Positions 36,372 through 44,264 of a stretch of DNA of 64,000 nucleotides are shown piece after piece (positions within the stretch are counted from its first letter, which is position 1; each line of letters starts with the position of its first letter). The notes below the pieces were generated by a model. That model saw nothing but the letters and a program-made list of their open reading frames with translations. It made no database searches and was not told the DNA's origin. The DNA is from JBOCEF01 sp050586345 (lineage in GTDB: Bacteria > Pseudomonadota > Alphaproteobacteria > Rhodobacterales > Rhodobacteraceae): the NCBI RefSeq assembly GCF_050586345.1, contig NZ_JBOCEF010000019.1:1-64000 (forward strand), given 5' to 3'. Position numbers and translations under genes: made by a program.

Positions 36372-37286
36372 ATGTCCGAACCCACCGGCCTGCGCGCCTT
36401 CCTCGCCGCCGCGCCCTTCGGCGAAGCCGACCTGCCCGGCCTCCTGCCCGAATGGCGCATCGCCCGGGTCACCGTGGCCGTCCGCGGCGCCGCCGCCCTC
36501 GCGCGCGACCCGCACGCCCCCTCGCAGATCCGCGGCGCCATGGGGCGGGCGCTGGCGGAAGGCGCCTCTCCGGCCGCGCTCGACCGCAAGGCCTGCGACT
36601 GGGAGGCGCCCTGCGCCTATGACCTGCTGTTCAACCCCATGGGCCGGATGACCGCGGGGCTCGAGATCCCCAAGCCCTGGGTCATGGCGCTGGACGCCGA
36701 CGGGCCGGACCTCTCGGTCGCCCTCTCGCTCTTCGGCGTGGCGGGGGACTGGGCGGGCGAGGCGGCGGACGGGCTGGTGCGCGGCCTGCGCCGGGGCCTG
36801 TCACGCCCCGGCTTTCAGCGCCCCGAGATCCTCGGCCGCCGGATCGAGCGCGCGCAGGGCCTGCCCGAACCCGCCCTGCCCCTCGGGGCGCGGCTCGAGT
36901 TCCTCAGCCCGCTGCAGCTGCGCGGCGCCGGCGCGCCGCAGCTCGACCCGCGCAGCCTGCTCGCCTCGCTCGGCAACCGGGCCGCGGGGCTGGCGCGCTG
37001 GCACGGGCTGCGCCTGGCGCTGGACCCCGAGCGCTTCGTGCACGCGGCTGCGCGGGCGGCGGCGGCGGCGCGGTGGGACGGGGTGGAGGAGAAACGCTGG
37101 CGGCGCGGGTCGGCGGCGCAGAACCGGGAGATCCCCCTGGCCGGCGTGACCGGGCGGCTCGACCTTCCGGTGCTGGAGGGGGAGCAGGCGGCGCTGCTTG
37201 CGCTGGGCGCGCAGCATCACGCCGGGGCGCGCACGACGCTCGGGCTGGGGCGCTATGCGCTCAGCCCGCTGGGGCTGGCCGCCTGA
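36372..37286 (+). CDS. cas6: CRISPR pre-crRNA endoribonuclease Cas6
   Basis: A 304-aa RAMP-fold ribonuclease. Evidence is the C-terminal glycine-rich loop GARTTLGLGRYALSPLG, the Cas6 hallmark; the typical N-terminal YDLLFNPMG segment and LEFLSPLQLRG in the middle; and its position next to a CRISPR array. It cuts the repeat transcript at the base of the CCGC/GCGG hairpin, which would leave the 8-nt handle AUUGAGAC. A catalytic histidine is not obvious from sequence alone. Its stop codon (37284-37286) touches the terminal, degenerate repeat of array 1, and the array is transcribed toward it from the other strand. Confidence 0.85.
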   Translation: MSEPTGLRAFLAAAPFGEADLPGLLPEWRIARVTVAVRGAAALARDPHAPSQIRGAMGRALAEGASPAALDRKACDWEAPCAYDLLFNPMGRMTAGLEIPKPWVMALDADGPDLSVALSLFGVAGDWAGEAADGLVRGLRRGLSRPGFQRPEILGRRIERAQGLPEPALPLGARLEFLSPLQLRGAGAPQLDPRSLLASLGNRAAGLARWHGLRLALDPERFVHAAARAAAAARWDGVEEKRWRRGSAAQNREIPLAGVTGRLDLPVLEGEQAALLALGAQHHAGARTTLGLGRYALSPLGLAA

Positions 37287-37740
37287 GAGAAAACCGCTTC
37301 CACGCGGGACTTCCTGCCGGACATCGGTCTCACCGTGCAGCTTTTCGGCGTGCAGTCTCAATCCGCTTCCACGCGGGACTTCCTGCCGGACCCGGCGCCT
37401 GAAGGCAGGGCCTGCCGAGGGACGTCTCAATCCGCTTCCACGCGGGACTTTCTACCGGACTCCTGCTGCCCAACGCCACCCCCACCGCGGGGAGTCTCAA
37501 TCCGCTTCCACGCGGGACTTTCTGCCGGACGGGAGTTCCTCGAGGAGGGGGATTCGGATGTCCACATGTCTCAATCCGCTTCCACGCGGGACTTTCTGCC
37601 GGACCCTTCAAGCTGACCCTCCGAACCTTCACCACGTCTCAATCCGCTTCCACGCGGGACTTTCTGCCGGACGCTGGCGGATACTGCAAGGAGTGCAGAG
37701 GATGTCTCAATCCGCTTCCACGCGGGACTTTCTGCCGGAC
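37286..37740 (-). CRISPR. CRISPR array 1: 7 repeats, 6 spacers
   Basis: 37-nt repeats start at 37286 (degenerate, 5' part AGAGAAAACC), 37355, 37424, 37494, 37568, 37636 and 37704. Written on the plus strand the repeat begins GTCTCAATCC, continues GCTTCCACGCGGG and ends ACTTTCTGCCGGAC. Copies 1 and 2 have TTCC for TTTC and copy 3 has CTACC for CTGCC. Spacers are 31-37 nt. Transcription is from the minus strand, because the conserved leader is on the right, the degenerate repeats are on the left and the repeat then ends in the type III-like handle ATTGAGAC. Confidence 0.95.
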
Positions 37741-37903
37741 AGCATCTCTGCAACGGCTTGCCAAGGCTAAGAAATCAGGAACAAATCTGCAAACGAAAAA
37801 TCCTGGCGCCCGAAATCCAGCGCCAAGACCTTCGGCTCGAGGCATTTTCTCCAAATAGCATTCAGGAATCATGGGCTTGCGAGAGTCCTGCGGACGAATC
37901 CGA
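37741..37903 (-). promoter_or_regulatory. Leader of array 1
   Basis: Measured from the first repeat, it carries AGCATCTCTGCAA at +1, AATCTGCAAACGAAAAAT at +44 (37784) and CCTGCGGACGAATCCG at +147 (37887). The other two leaders have the same motifs at the same distances. The outer motif lies inside the last codons of the CorA-like gene, whose stop is at 37862. Confidence 0.8.
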
Positions 37904-39727
37904 GGGCGCGGGGGCCTCCGCGGCGCCGCGCTCCGCCGCCCCCTCGCCGCCATGAACGGAAGAAATCAGCACCGCGGCCACGGCGCAGACCACACAGATC
38001 GCCCACAGGATGCCCCGCAAGCCGCGCCGGAACACCGGCGTCCCGCGCCTGCCGCGCAACACCGGGCCCAAGGCGACGGCGAGGAAGGCGAACAGGGCGC
38101 TGAGCGTGCACCCGGCGCCCGTCTGCGCCCAGGCCTTGCCGAACACCGCGCCCGCGACGGGCAGGTCGCCCAGCACCGGCGCCAGGGTGAAGCCGAGGCC
38201 GATCACCGCGGCGATGGTGGCGATCTCGGTCAGGCGCTCGGCGCTGTTCGCGGCCCGCTCGCTCTCGAGCGCGGCGGCATGGGCCATGGCGCGGTCGAGC
38301 TCGGCCGACACCTCCTCGAACAGCGCGTCGAGGCCGATGGCCCCGCGGAGCATATCGTTGAGCTCCCGCGCCTGGACCTGGTTGGAGACGCCGGTGAAGC
38401 GGTGAACGTGGGAGAATTCGACGAAGTCGTCGGCGATGGCGGCGAGGTCCTGGCGCAGGTCGTGGCGGGCCTCGCCCCTGTCGCATTTCGGGTTCCGCAG
38501 GTCCGCGGCGTGCTTGCGCGCAAGGTCGGTGAGGCGGGCGGAGAAGGCGAGCAGCGCGGCCTGTTCGAGATAGGCGAGCAGGACCATCTGCGTGTAGTGG
38601 CGGCGCACGTGGTGGACGACGTGGTTCTCGAAGAACCAGCCGCAGCCGACGGCGGCGAGCTGGTAGCTGCAGATGGTGATGCGCGAAGCGCCGCCGCGCT
38701 CCGCCTCGGGGTGGGGGGCGAAGCGGTCGTAGAACAGGACCGGCTCGGTCCGGTCGAGGAAGTCCTTGTTGTAGGGCCAGGGGTCGCGCCCCGCGACGTC
38801 GGCGGCGCCGATGCGATGCCAGTCTCCGTCCGAGACTTGCTCGAGCACCTCGGTCGGCCCGCCGCCGAGCGAGATCGTGGCCACCTGGAAGGCGCGTTCG
38901 TCGACGATCTGGCGGAAGCTCAGGGGTGATTTGGCCTTGCGCTTCCCCAGCTCGAGCGGCTTGAGCAACTCGGTCCACCAGCCGAATTTCGCCGGCGCGC
39001 CGTGGTCGAGGAGGTGTGCCTGCGCGCTGGCCTGGAGGCCGGCCGGGCCGGGGGAATGCGTGGTCCAGCCCTCGTCGCCATCGTAGAGCACCTGCACCGC
39101 GCTGGGCGAACGGCCGGGGGCGACGCCGTTGATCCAGAAGGGCGCGTGGGTGCGGCGCAGCTGGTCCAGCGCATCCTGGGCGAGCGCGAGGGTCAGGGGG
39201 ACCGGCGCGTTGTCGTCCGGCGCGCCGTTGCGGTCTTCGACGACGCCGAGATGCGTGAGCTCCATGGCCACGACGGCGACGCCCACATCCATCAGGCCGA
39301 GGGCGAAGCGGTCGACCCGGTAGCGGCTCCACAGGCAGCGCTCGTCCAGGCCGTCCCAGAGGCGGGCGCGAATCTCCTTCGGCGCGCGGGCGCCGCGCGT
39401 GTACCAGTGCAGAACCGGGTCCTTGCCCATCAGGTCCGGATAGAGGAACCCCTGGACCGTTTCGTAGAAGTAATCAATTTCGTGGAAGAGGCCGACGCCG
39501 CCATCGGGGCTCCCTTCGGCTCCAGCACCGGTTGCGTTGAGAAACTTCGCACCCCTCACCCAATTTTCTTTTTCAAGCTTGGAGCGAACGTGATCCATCG
39601 CTGCATCTGGCGCAGACAGATCGGACAGAACCATCGGCCAGATGAGAGTTTGACGCAGAAGGTTGACCGGAATCTCCGGAGCGGGCTTAGTTCTTACATG
39701 ATCTGTACTGGAGTTGTCCGGAGCCAC
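37862..39727 (-). CDS. CorA-like membrane protein, probable type III CRISPR effector
   Basis: A 621-aa protein with a large soluble N-terminal part (~490 residues) and a long helical stalk (ARELNDMLRGAIGLDALF onward). C-terminal hydrophobic segments are at about 505-525, 541-558 and 572-590. The stalk running into LTEIATIAAVIGLGFTLAPVLG resembles the CorA magnesium-channel family; HRFTGVSNQVQARELND is a segment I associate with membrane proteins in type III loci. CorA-type effectors in other type III systems respond to a Cas10-made nucleotide (SAM-AMP); this is inferred here. The start is a GTG at 39727; an ATG at 39634 is an alternative. It diverges from cas10 and runs toward array 1. Confidence 0.55.
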   Translation of the reverse strand: MAPDNSSTDHVRTKPAPEIPVNLLRQTLIWPMVLSDLSAPDAAMDHVRSKLEKENWVRGAKFLNATGAGAEGSPDGGVGLFHEIDYFYETVQGFLYPDLMGKDPVLHWYTRGARAPKEIRARLWDGLDERCLWSRYRVDRFALGLMDVGVAVVAMELTHLGVVEDRNGAPDDNAPVPLTLALAQDALDQLRRTHAPFWINGVAPGRSPSAVQVLYDGDEGWTTHSPGPAGLQASAQAHLLDHGAPAKFGWWTELLKPLELGKRKAKSPLSFRQIVDERAFQVATISLGGGPTEVLEQVSDGDWHRIGAADVAGRDPWPYNKDFLDRTEPVLFYDRFAPHPEAERGGASRITICSYQLAAVGCGWFFENHVVHHVRRHYTQMVLLAYLEQAALLAFSARLTDLARKHAADLRNPKCDRGEARHDLRQDLAAIADDFVEFSHVHRFTGVSNQVQARELNDMLRGAIGLDALFEEVSAELDRAMAHAAALESERAANSAERLTEIATIAAVIGLGFTLAPVLGDLPVAGAVFGKAWAQTGAGCTLSALFAFLAVALGPVLRGRRGTPVFRRGLRGILWAICVVCAVAAVLISSVHGGEGAAERGAAEAPAPSDSSAGLSQAHDS

Positions 39728-39789
39728 TGCCGCATCCCTGTCGCATCGTGATGTGCCGTTCGACCAAAGCTTAACGCGCGAGACGAAGC

Positions 39790-41298
39790 ATGAACCAGAG
39801 ATTTCTATGGATCGAAGCGGTCAATTTCGACGCGACGATCTACGACACGAACGATCTCAGCGTCATTCGCGCGGGCAGCCTGATCCTCGGAGACCTGGGC
39901 GACGTCGCGCAAGGCGCACTGGAGACCCTCGCCCAGGCGCGCGAAGGCCTGGGCTTTGATCTCGAGTTCGCAGGCGCCTCGCAGGCGCGGTTCAGGCTGA
40001 CCGGCGATGGGGATGACTGCGACGCCGCGCTCGCCGCGGTCCAAGCGGCGCTCTCCCGCGGGGTCTGGGCCCACATGTCGATCGTGGCGGGGCTGGGCGA
40101 CACGCCCGAACAGGCGATCGCCGGCGCGCTGTCCCGGCGGTTCCGCACCTGGACGATGCCGGCCTGGCAGGAGCGCCCCTCCGACACGTTCGACGCGCTC
40201 GACAAGGTGCGCCCCGCGACGAAAAAGGACGGCCTCAAGGGCCTTCTGTCCGAAAGCACCAGCGCGCGGCTCAACCAGGGCCGCAGAAGACGCGAGACTT
40301 TCCTGACGGAGCGCGCGGGCGAGCGCCTCACTCAAGCCGGGCTCCGGGATAGGGACGATGGGGACCCAGGCGCCCTGAAGCTGTGCGCGTCGTTCGAAGA
40401 CATGGTCCTGGGCCGCGGCGGCAAGACCTGCACCTCTCCCGAGAGCGCGCTGGGCAAGATCTGCCTGCTGCACCTCGACGGCGACGGCTTCGGCAAGGCC
40501 GCGCGCGCCGCGGAGAAGGCCGGCAGGCTCAGGGAGTTCTCGGACCGCCTGGAGACGACGATGGAGGCCGGGCTGGCGCGGATCATCGACGCCGCCGTCG
40601 ACAGCGAAGCCCTGGAGGCGCCGGAAGGCGCGCGGCGCCTGCGGCTCGAGATTCTCGTCTGGGGCGGCGACGACATCACCCTGGCGCTTCCCGCGACGCG
40701 GCTTCTTCCGACGCTCACCGCCTTCCACGCGGCCATTGACGGACTGGAATTCGACGGCGCGCCGCTCGGGTTCACCGGCGGCGCGATCATCGCGAACTAC
40801 AAGAGCCCGGTTCGCAAGCTGGTCGCCCTCGCCGAAACCGCCGTCCACACCTTGAAGGCTGGCGACGCGCGGGGCTGTTTCACGGTCGATGTGTTCGAGA
40901 GCGCCGATGTCCCTGAAAGCGACCTTGCGGGCCTTCGCGCGAATATCTTCGGCGAGGAAGCCCGCGCCCCGGGCGCCTTCGCCTTCCGACTGTCCGAGGC
41001 GTCGGCCTTGATCGACAGCCTGCGCAAGTGGAAGGGCGGCGCCGGCGACGCCTTCCCCTCGCGCAGCAAGACGTTCGATCTTCTCGCGCGCGACGGAGGC
41101 GCTGCAGATGACGAGACCATCGACACTTTGCTGCTCGATTATCACGAGCGCCTCGGGGGCGCGATGCAGGAAGGCGGGCGTTTCCTGCCGCCCGGCCCGA
41201 TGGGTCGCTCGCGGATGTTGGAGCTGAAGCTTGGAATGATGCTGTGGGACTATGTCGGCCCCGACCTGCCCGGCGACGCCGTGGAGGCCGCGGCATGA
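39790..41298 (+). CDS. cas10: Cas10, type III signature protein (small, no HD domain)
   Basis: A 502-aa Cas10. The two palm domains are visible as CLLHLDGDGFGKAARAAEKAG (residues ~224-245) and EILVWGGDDITLALPA with the cyclase motif GGDD at ~293-296. These are followed by FTGGAIIANYKSPVRKLVALAETA, the usual segment after the active site. An N-terminal HD nuclease is absent, and the protein is shorter than most Cas10s, so DNA cleavage is unlikely but nucleotide second-messenger synthesis is possible. It starts the effector operon and overlaps the next gene (ATGA). The promoter must lie in the 62 bp shared with the divergent CorA-like gene. Confidence 0.9.
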   Translation: MNQRFLWIEAVNFDATIYDTNDLSVIRAGSLILGDLGDVAQGALETLAQAREGLGFDLEFAGASQARFRLTGDGDDCDAALAAVQAALSRGVWAHMSIVAGLGDTPEQAIAGALSRRFRTWTMPAWQERPSDTFDALDKVRPATKKDGLKGLLSESTSARLNQGRRRRETFLTERAGERLTQAGLRDRDDGDPGALKLCASFEDMVLGRGGKTCTSPESALGKICLLHLDGDGFGKAARAAEKAGRLREFSDRLETTMEAGLARIIDAAVDSEALEAPEGARRLRLEILVWGGDDITLALPATRLLPTLTAFHAAIDGLEFDGAPLGFTGGAIIANYKSPVRKLVALAETAVHTLKAGDARGCFTVDVFESADVPESDLAGLRANIFGEEARAPGAFAFRLSEASALIDSLRKWKGGAGDAFPSRSKTFDLLARDGGAADDETIDTLLLDYHERLGGAMQEGGRFLPPGPMGRSRMLELKLGMMLWDYVGPDLPGDAVEAAA

Positions 41299-43013
41299 AA
41301 CGCAGAACCTATTCCGTCACGGCCGAGATCCGCAGCCCGTTCCTGTTTCCCGGGGCCGAGGCGCCGGCCAATGGCCTCGACGTCGCCGCGCTGAGGGACC
41401 GCGAAGGGCGCCCCTTGATCCCCCAGGACCAGGTCCGCGGCGTGTTGCGCGCGGCGATGGCCAAGGTCGCCGCCCACGCAGCCGACGCCCCGGAACCCTC
41501 GGTCGGCACGCTTTTCGGACGCGAGAGCGGCGACATCGCGCGATCAGGGACCTCCGAGGCTTCGCCGGAAGAAGCCTTCCGCCCCGAACGCGGACGGCTT
41601 CTTTTCTCGGACCTCCTGATGGACCAGGCGCCCGAACCCGTGCAGCCCGCCCCACGCGTGAAGATCGATGCCGAAACCGGGCGCGCGCAGGACGGCCACC
41701 TCCTTTCGGCGGAACTGGTCGCGCCTCTCGGCGCGGAGCGCCGCTTCAGGGGGCGCATGATCGCCTATCTGGCGGATGACGAAGTGGACGCCTTCGAGGC
41801 GGCCCTTGCAGCCGCCTGCACCTGGCCGTCCGCCGTCGGCGCGATGAAAAGCGCGGGTTTCGGCGAAATCGTCTCGCTCGCGGTCGTGCGCGAGGCGGCG
41901 ACGGAGGCTCGGCCCCGGCCCGCGACGCCGTCGGGTCGGAAGATGTACCGGGTGCATATCGACCGACCGTTCCTGTGCGATGCGGAACGCTCGGCGGACA
42001 ACGTGTTCAAGGGGCGCGAGCATGTCCCGGGGGGCGCTGTGAAAGGAGCGCTGGCTCGACGCCTCGCCCTTCAGGGCGCCTCGCCCCAGACCAGCGACGC
42101 CTTCACGCGCCTCAGCGTCAGCCACGTTCTGCCGGCCGCCATATCGTCGCCCTTGCCCCTGTCGCTCGTCGGCCTCGGGACGCAGGTCATCGACACCCTC
42201 GGCCGCGGAGAACGCGGGGCGGAGCTGATCGACGGCCAGGCGCCGCGGCCGCTCGATGACTGGAAGCACGAAACCTTCGCCGCCGCGGAGCGGCTCTACG
42301 GTCATGCCGCGGTGGAGGTCCGCCGCGACACCCGCGTTCACACCGCCATCGCCGCCGAGACGGGAACCGCCCTGCCGCAGAAGCTGTTCGTCGAGATCAG
42401 CGCCGACCCCGGCGACCATGACTGGGTATGCGAGATCGCCTGGCCGGACCAGGAGCCTGACCTGATGGCGCAGGCCGCGGCGATCCTCGGGGAAGGATTG
42501 GATGGCATCGGGCGCACCGGCGCGACGCTGCGCTTCGAAGAAACCATCCAAGCCCCCGCCCCGCGCATCAGGCCCTTCGCCGACAAGGACTACGCGGTGG
42601 TTCTGCAGACCGACGCGGTGATGACCTCGCCCTTCGAGAACCGGGACCCCTTCGCCGCCTACGCCGCCTACTGGCGGGAGGCGCTGCCCGGCGCTGAACT
42701 GATCGACTTCTGCGCCGCCCAGCGCCTCGCCGGAGGTTTTGTCGGCCTCCGCTTCCGCCCCGGGGGGCGTTACGCACCGTTCTGGCTGACCCGCGCCGGC
42801 TCGGTGTTCCTTCTGCGCAATGCGCCCGAGGAGCGGCTGAAAGCGCTGGTGGAACGCGGCCTGGACGCCCCGCGGGAAGGCGGCCGCATCCATGACTGGC
42901 GCTCCTGCCCGTTCGTCACCGAGAACGGCTATGGCCGCATTCGCGCCGATCACCAGCGGATCGCGTCGGACGCCGGATCATCTGCCCTCGACAAGATCCA
43001 CCAGGAGGCCTGA
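41295..43013 (+). CDS. RAMP fusion: Cas7 domain plus Cas5/Csx10-like domain
   Basis: A 572-aa protein built from at least two RAMP domains. The first (~1-205) has RPLIPQDQVRGVLRAAMAKV, the Cas7-type thumb and helix, and ends in AGFGEI. The second starts near 218 (MYRVHIDRPFLCDAE) and has HVPGGAVKGALARRL, VRRDTRVHTAIAAETGTALPQKLF and a long C-terminal part, as in Csx10-like proteins of type III-D. The layout resembles the Cas7-Cas5-Cas11 fusions of III-Dv complexes; whether a Cas11-like helical part is included cannot be seen. It would form the foot of the crRNA complex. ATGA overlap with cas10; 3 bp to the next gene. Confidence 0.72.
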   Translation: MKRRTYSVTAEIRSPFLFPGAEAPANGLDVAALRDREGRPLIPQDQVRGVLRAAMAKVAAHAADAPEPSVGTLFGRESGDIARSGTSEASPEEAFRPERGRLLFSDLLMDQAPEPVQPAPRVKIDAETGRAQDGHLLSAELVAPLGAERRFRGRMIAYLADDEVDAFEAALAAACTWPSAVGAMKSAGFGEIVSLAVVREAATEARPRPATPSGRKMYRVHIDRPFLCDAERSADNVFKGREHVPGGAVKGALARRLALQGASPQTSDAFTRLSVSHVLPAAISSPLPLSLVGLGTQVIDTLGRGERGAELIDGQAPRPLDDWKHETFAAAERLYGHAAVEVRRDTRVHTAIAAETGTALPQKLFVEISADPGDHDWVCEIAWPDQEPDLMAQAAAILGEGLDGIGRTGATLRFEETIQAPAPRIRPFADKDYAVVLQTDAVMTSPFENRDPFAAYAAYWREALPGAELIDFCAAQRLAGGFVGLRFRPGGRYAPFWLTRAGSVFLLRNAPEERLKALVERGLDAPREGGRIHDWRSCPFVTENGYGRIRADHQRIASDAGSSALDKIHQEA

Positions 43014-43016
43014 CCC

Positions 43017-44264
43017 ATGACGAACGGTCGGATCATCCGAAGCGACATCGCCCTGAAGCTGGAAGTCGTGACGCCGCTGCACATCGGCTCCGGCGCCTCG
43101 CGCGTGATCGAGAAGGACGGCGAAACCGGCGAGTTGCGCCTGGTGCAGCGCGGCGAAGGCGGTCGGCCCTACATTCCCGGCTCAACGCTCAAGGGCGTGC
43201 TGCGCGCGCACTACGACGGCCCCGAGACCGCGGCCATCTTCGGCGAGATCGGAGCCTACGACACGGACGCCGACGCGGCGCGAGGCCGGATGGGCGTCCT
43301 GCTCTGCCGCGGCGCGCAGTTCCACGCCCCCGGCCCGGTGGACGGCCATTCGACGGCGGACGCCGAGACCGGCATCTTCCCTCACTCCCGCACGGCGATC
43401 GATCCCGGCAGGGGAACGGCCCTGGCCAATCGCCTGTTTCACATGGAGCTGATTGCCCCGGGAACGGTCTTCGACTGGACGTTGCGGCTTGAGGACCCGG
43501 GCGGGGTCGACGCCCTGAAGGAACCGCTTCTGGACGCGTTGAGCCGGTGGGGCGGAGCGCACGGCATGCAGATCGGCGCCGACGGCGCCAGCGGGCTGGG
43601 TGCGGTCAGGATCAGCGCTGCGCCAGAGGTGACGGACTGGGTCGTGGATCCGGGGACCGGCGGGCTGAAGCGGGCTCAGGCGGCAAGGGCGCAATGGACC
43701 CCGCGGGAGGCGGACGACGACGTCGTGGAGCTGACGCTGGAATGCGAAGGCCCCTTCCTGACGCGCGATCCTTCCCATGTCCGGGGCAAGGACCTCAGCG
43801 ACGAAGAGCAGGAGAAAGACCCGCACATCAAGGCTCTGCACCTGGCGAACAAGCCACTGATCACTGGCCAGGCGGTCTCGGGCGCCCTGCGCCACGCCTA
43901 TGCCTGGCGACGCAAGCTTTACAAGGACGACCTTCCCGGCGCCGACGAGATATTCGGCAGCGTCGAGGCGAAGGCGCTTCTGACCGTGCAGGTGATCGAC
44001 GTGACCGCAAAGGCGGAAGCGCTGGCCACTTCGGTGCGCATCGACCGCTTTACGGGCGGCGCCATCGACAACGCGCTGTTCACGGTGCAGGCGGATGTGG
44101 GGGTGGCGATGCGGCTTCGGCTGAAGCTGGATGCGCGGCGGGCAGGCCCGGAGGCGGACCGGGCGCGAGACGAGATCGTGGAGGCTCTGAAAAGCGAGGG
44201 CCTCTCCCTCGGGCACGGCGCCGGAAAAGGCTTCGGCTGGTTCAAGGTGGGAGCGGCGGCATGA
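43017..44264 (+). CDS. RAMP protein with two Cas7-like domains (Cas7-2x type)
   Basis: A 415-aa protein with two consecutive Cas7/Csm3-like domains. Domain 1 (~10-205) shows VTPLHIGSGASRVI, PYIPGSTLKGVLRAHY, HSRTAIDPGRGTALANRLF and IGADGASGLGAVR. Domain 2 (~225-415) shows KPLITGQAVSGALRHAYAWR, SVRIDRFTGGAIDNALF and LGHGAGKGFGWFKV. Both thus have the full set of Cas7 landmarks, so it probably supplies two backbone subunits and cuts target RNA at one or two sites. ATGA overlap with the next gene. Confidence 0.8.
   Translation: MTNGRIIRSDIALKLEVVTPLHIGSGASRVIEKDGETGELRLVQRGEGGRPYIPGSTLKGVLRAHYDGPETAAIFGEIGAYDTDADAARGRMGVLLCRGAQFHAPGPVDGHSTADAETGIFPHSRTAIDPGRGTALANRLFHMELIAPGTVFDWTLRLEDPGGVDALKEPLLDALSRWGGAHGMQIGADGASGLGAVRISAAPEVTDWVVDPGTGGLKRAQAARAQWTPREADDDVVELTLECEGPFLTRDPSHVRGKDLSDEEQEKDPHIKALHLANKPLITGQAVSGALRHAYAWRRKLYKDDLPGADEIFGSVEAKALLTVQVIDVTAKAEALATSVRIDRFTGGAIDNALFTVQADVGVAMRLRLKLDARRAGPEADRARDEIVEALKSEGLSLGHGAGKGFGWFKVGAAA

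Noticed and set aside
37335..37770. Open frames through CRISPR array 1 with repeated SQSASTRDFLPD-like peptides (similar ones in arrays 2 and 3).
   Set aside because: They are translations of the CRISPR repeats; the 37-nt repeat plus spacers happens to stay open in some frames. No start signals or protein logic.
37741..37861. A tracrRNA-like anti-repeat near the arrays.
   Set aside because: No segment complementary to the repeat was found outside the arrays, and type III systems with Cas6 do not use one.
39790..41298. An HD nuclease domain in Cas10.
   Set aside because: The N-terminal ~200 residues contain no HD pair in a suitable helical context; the length (502 aa) also fits an HD-less Cas10.
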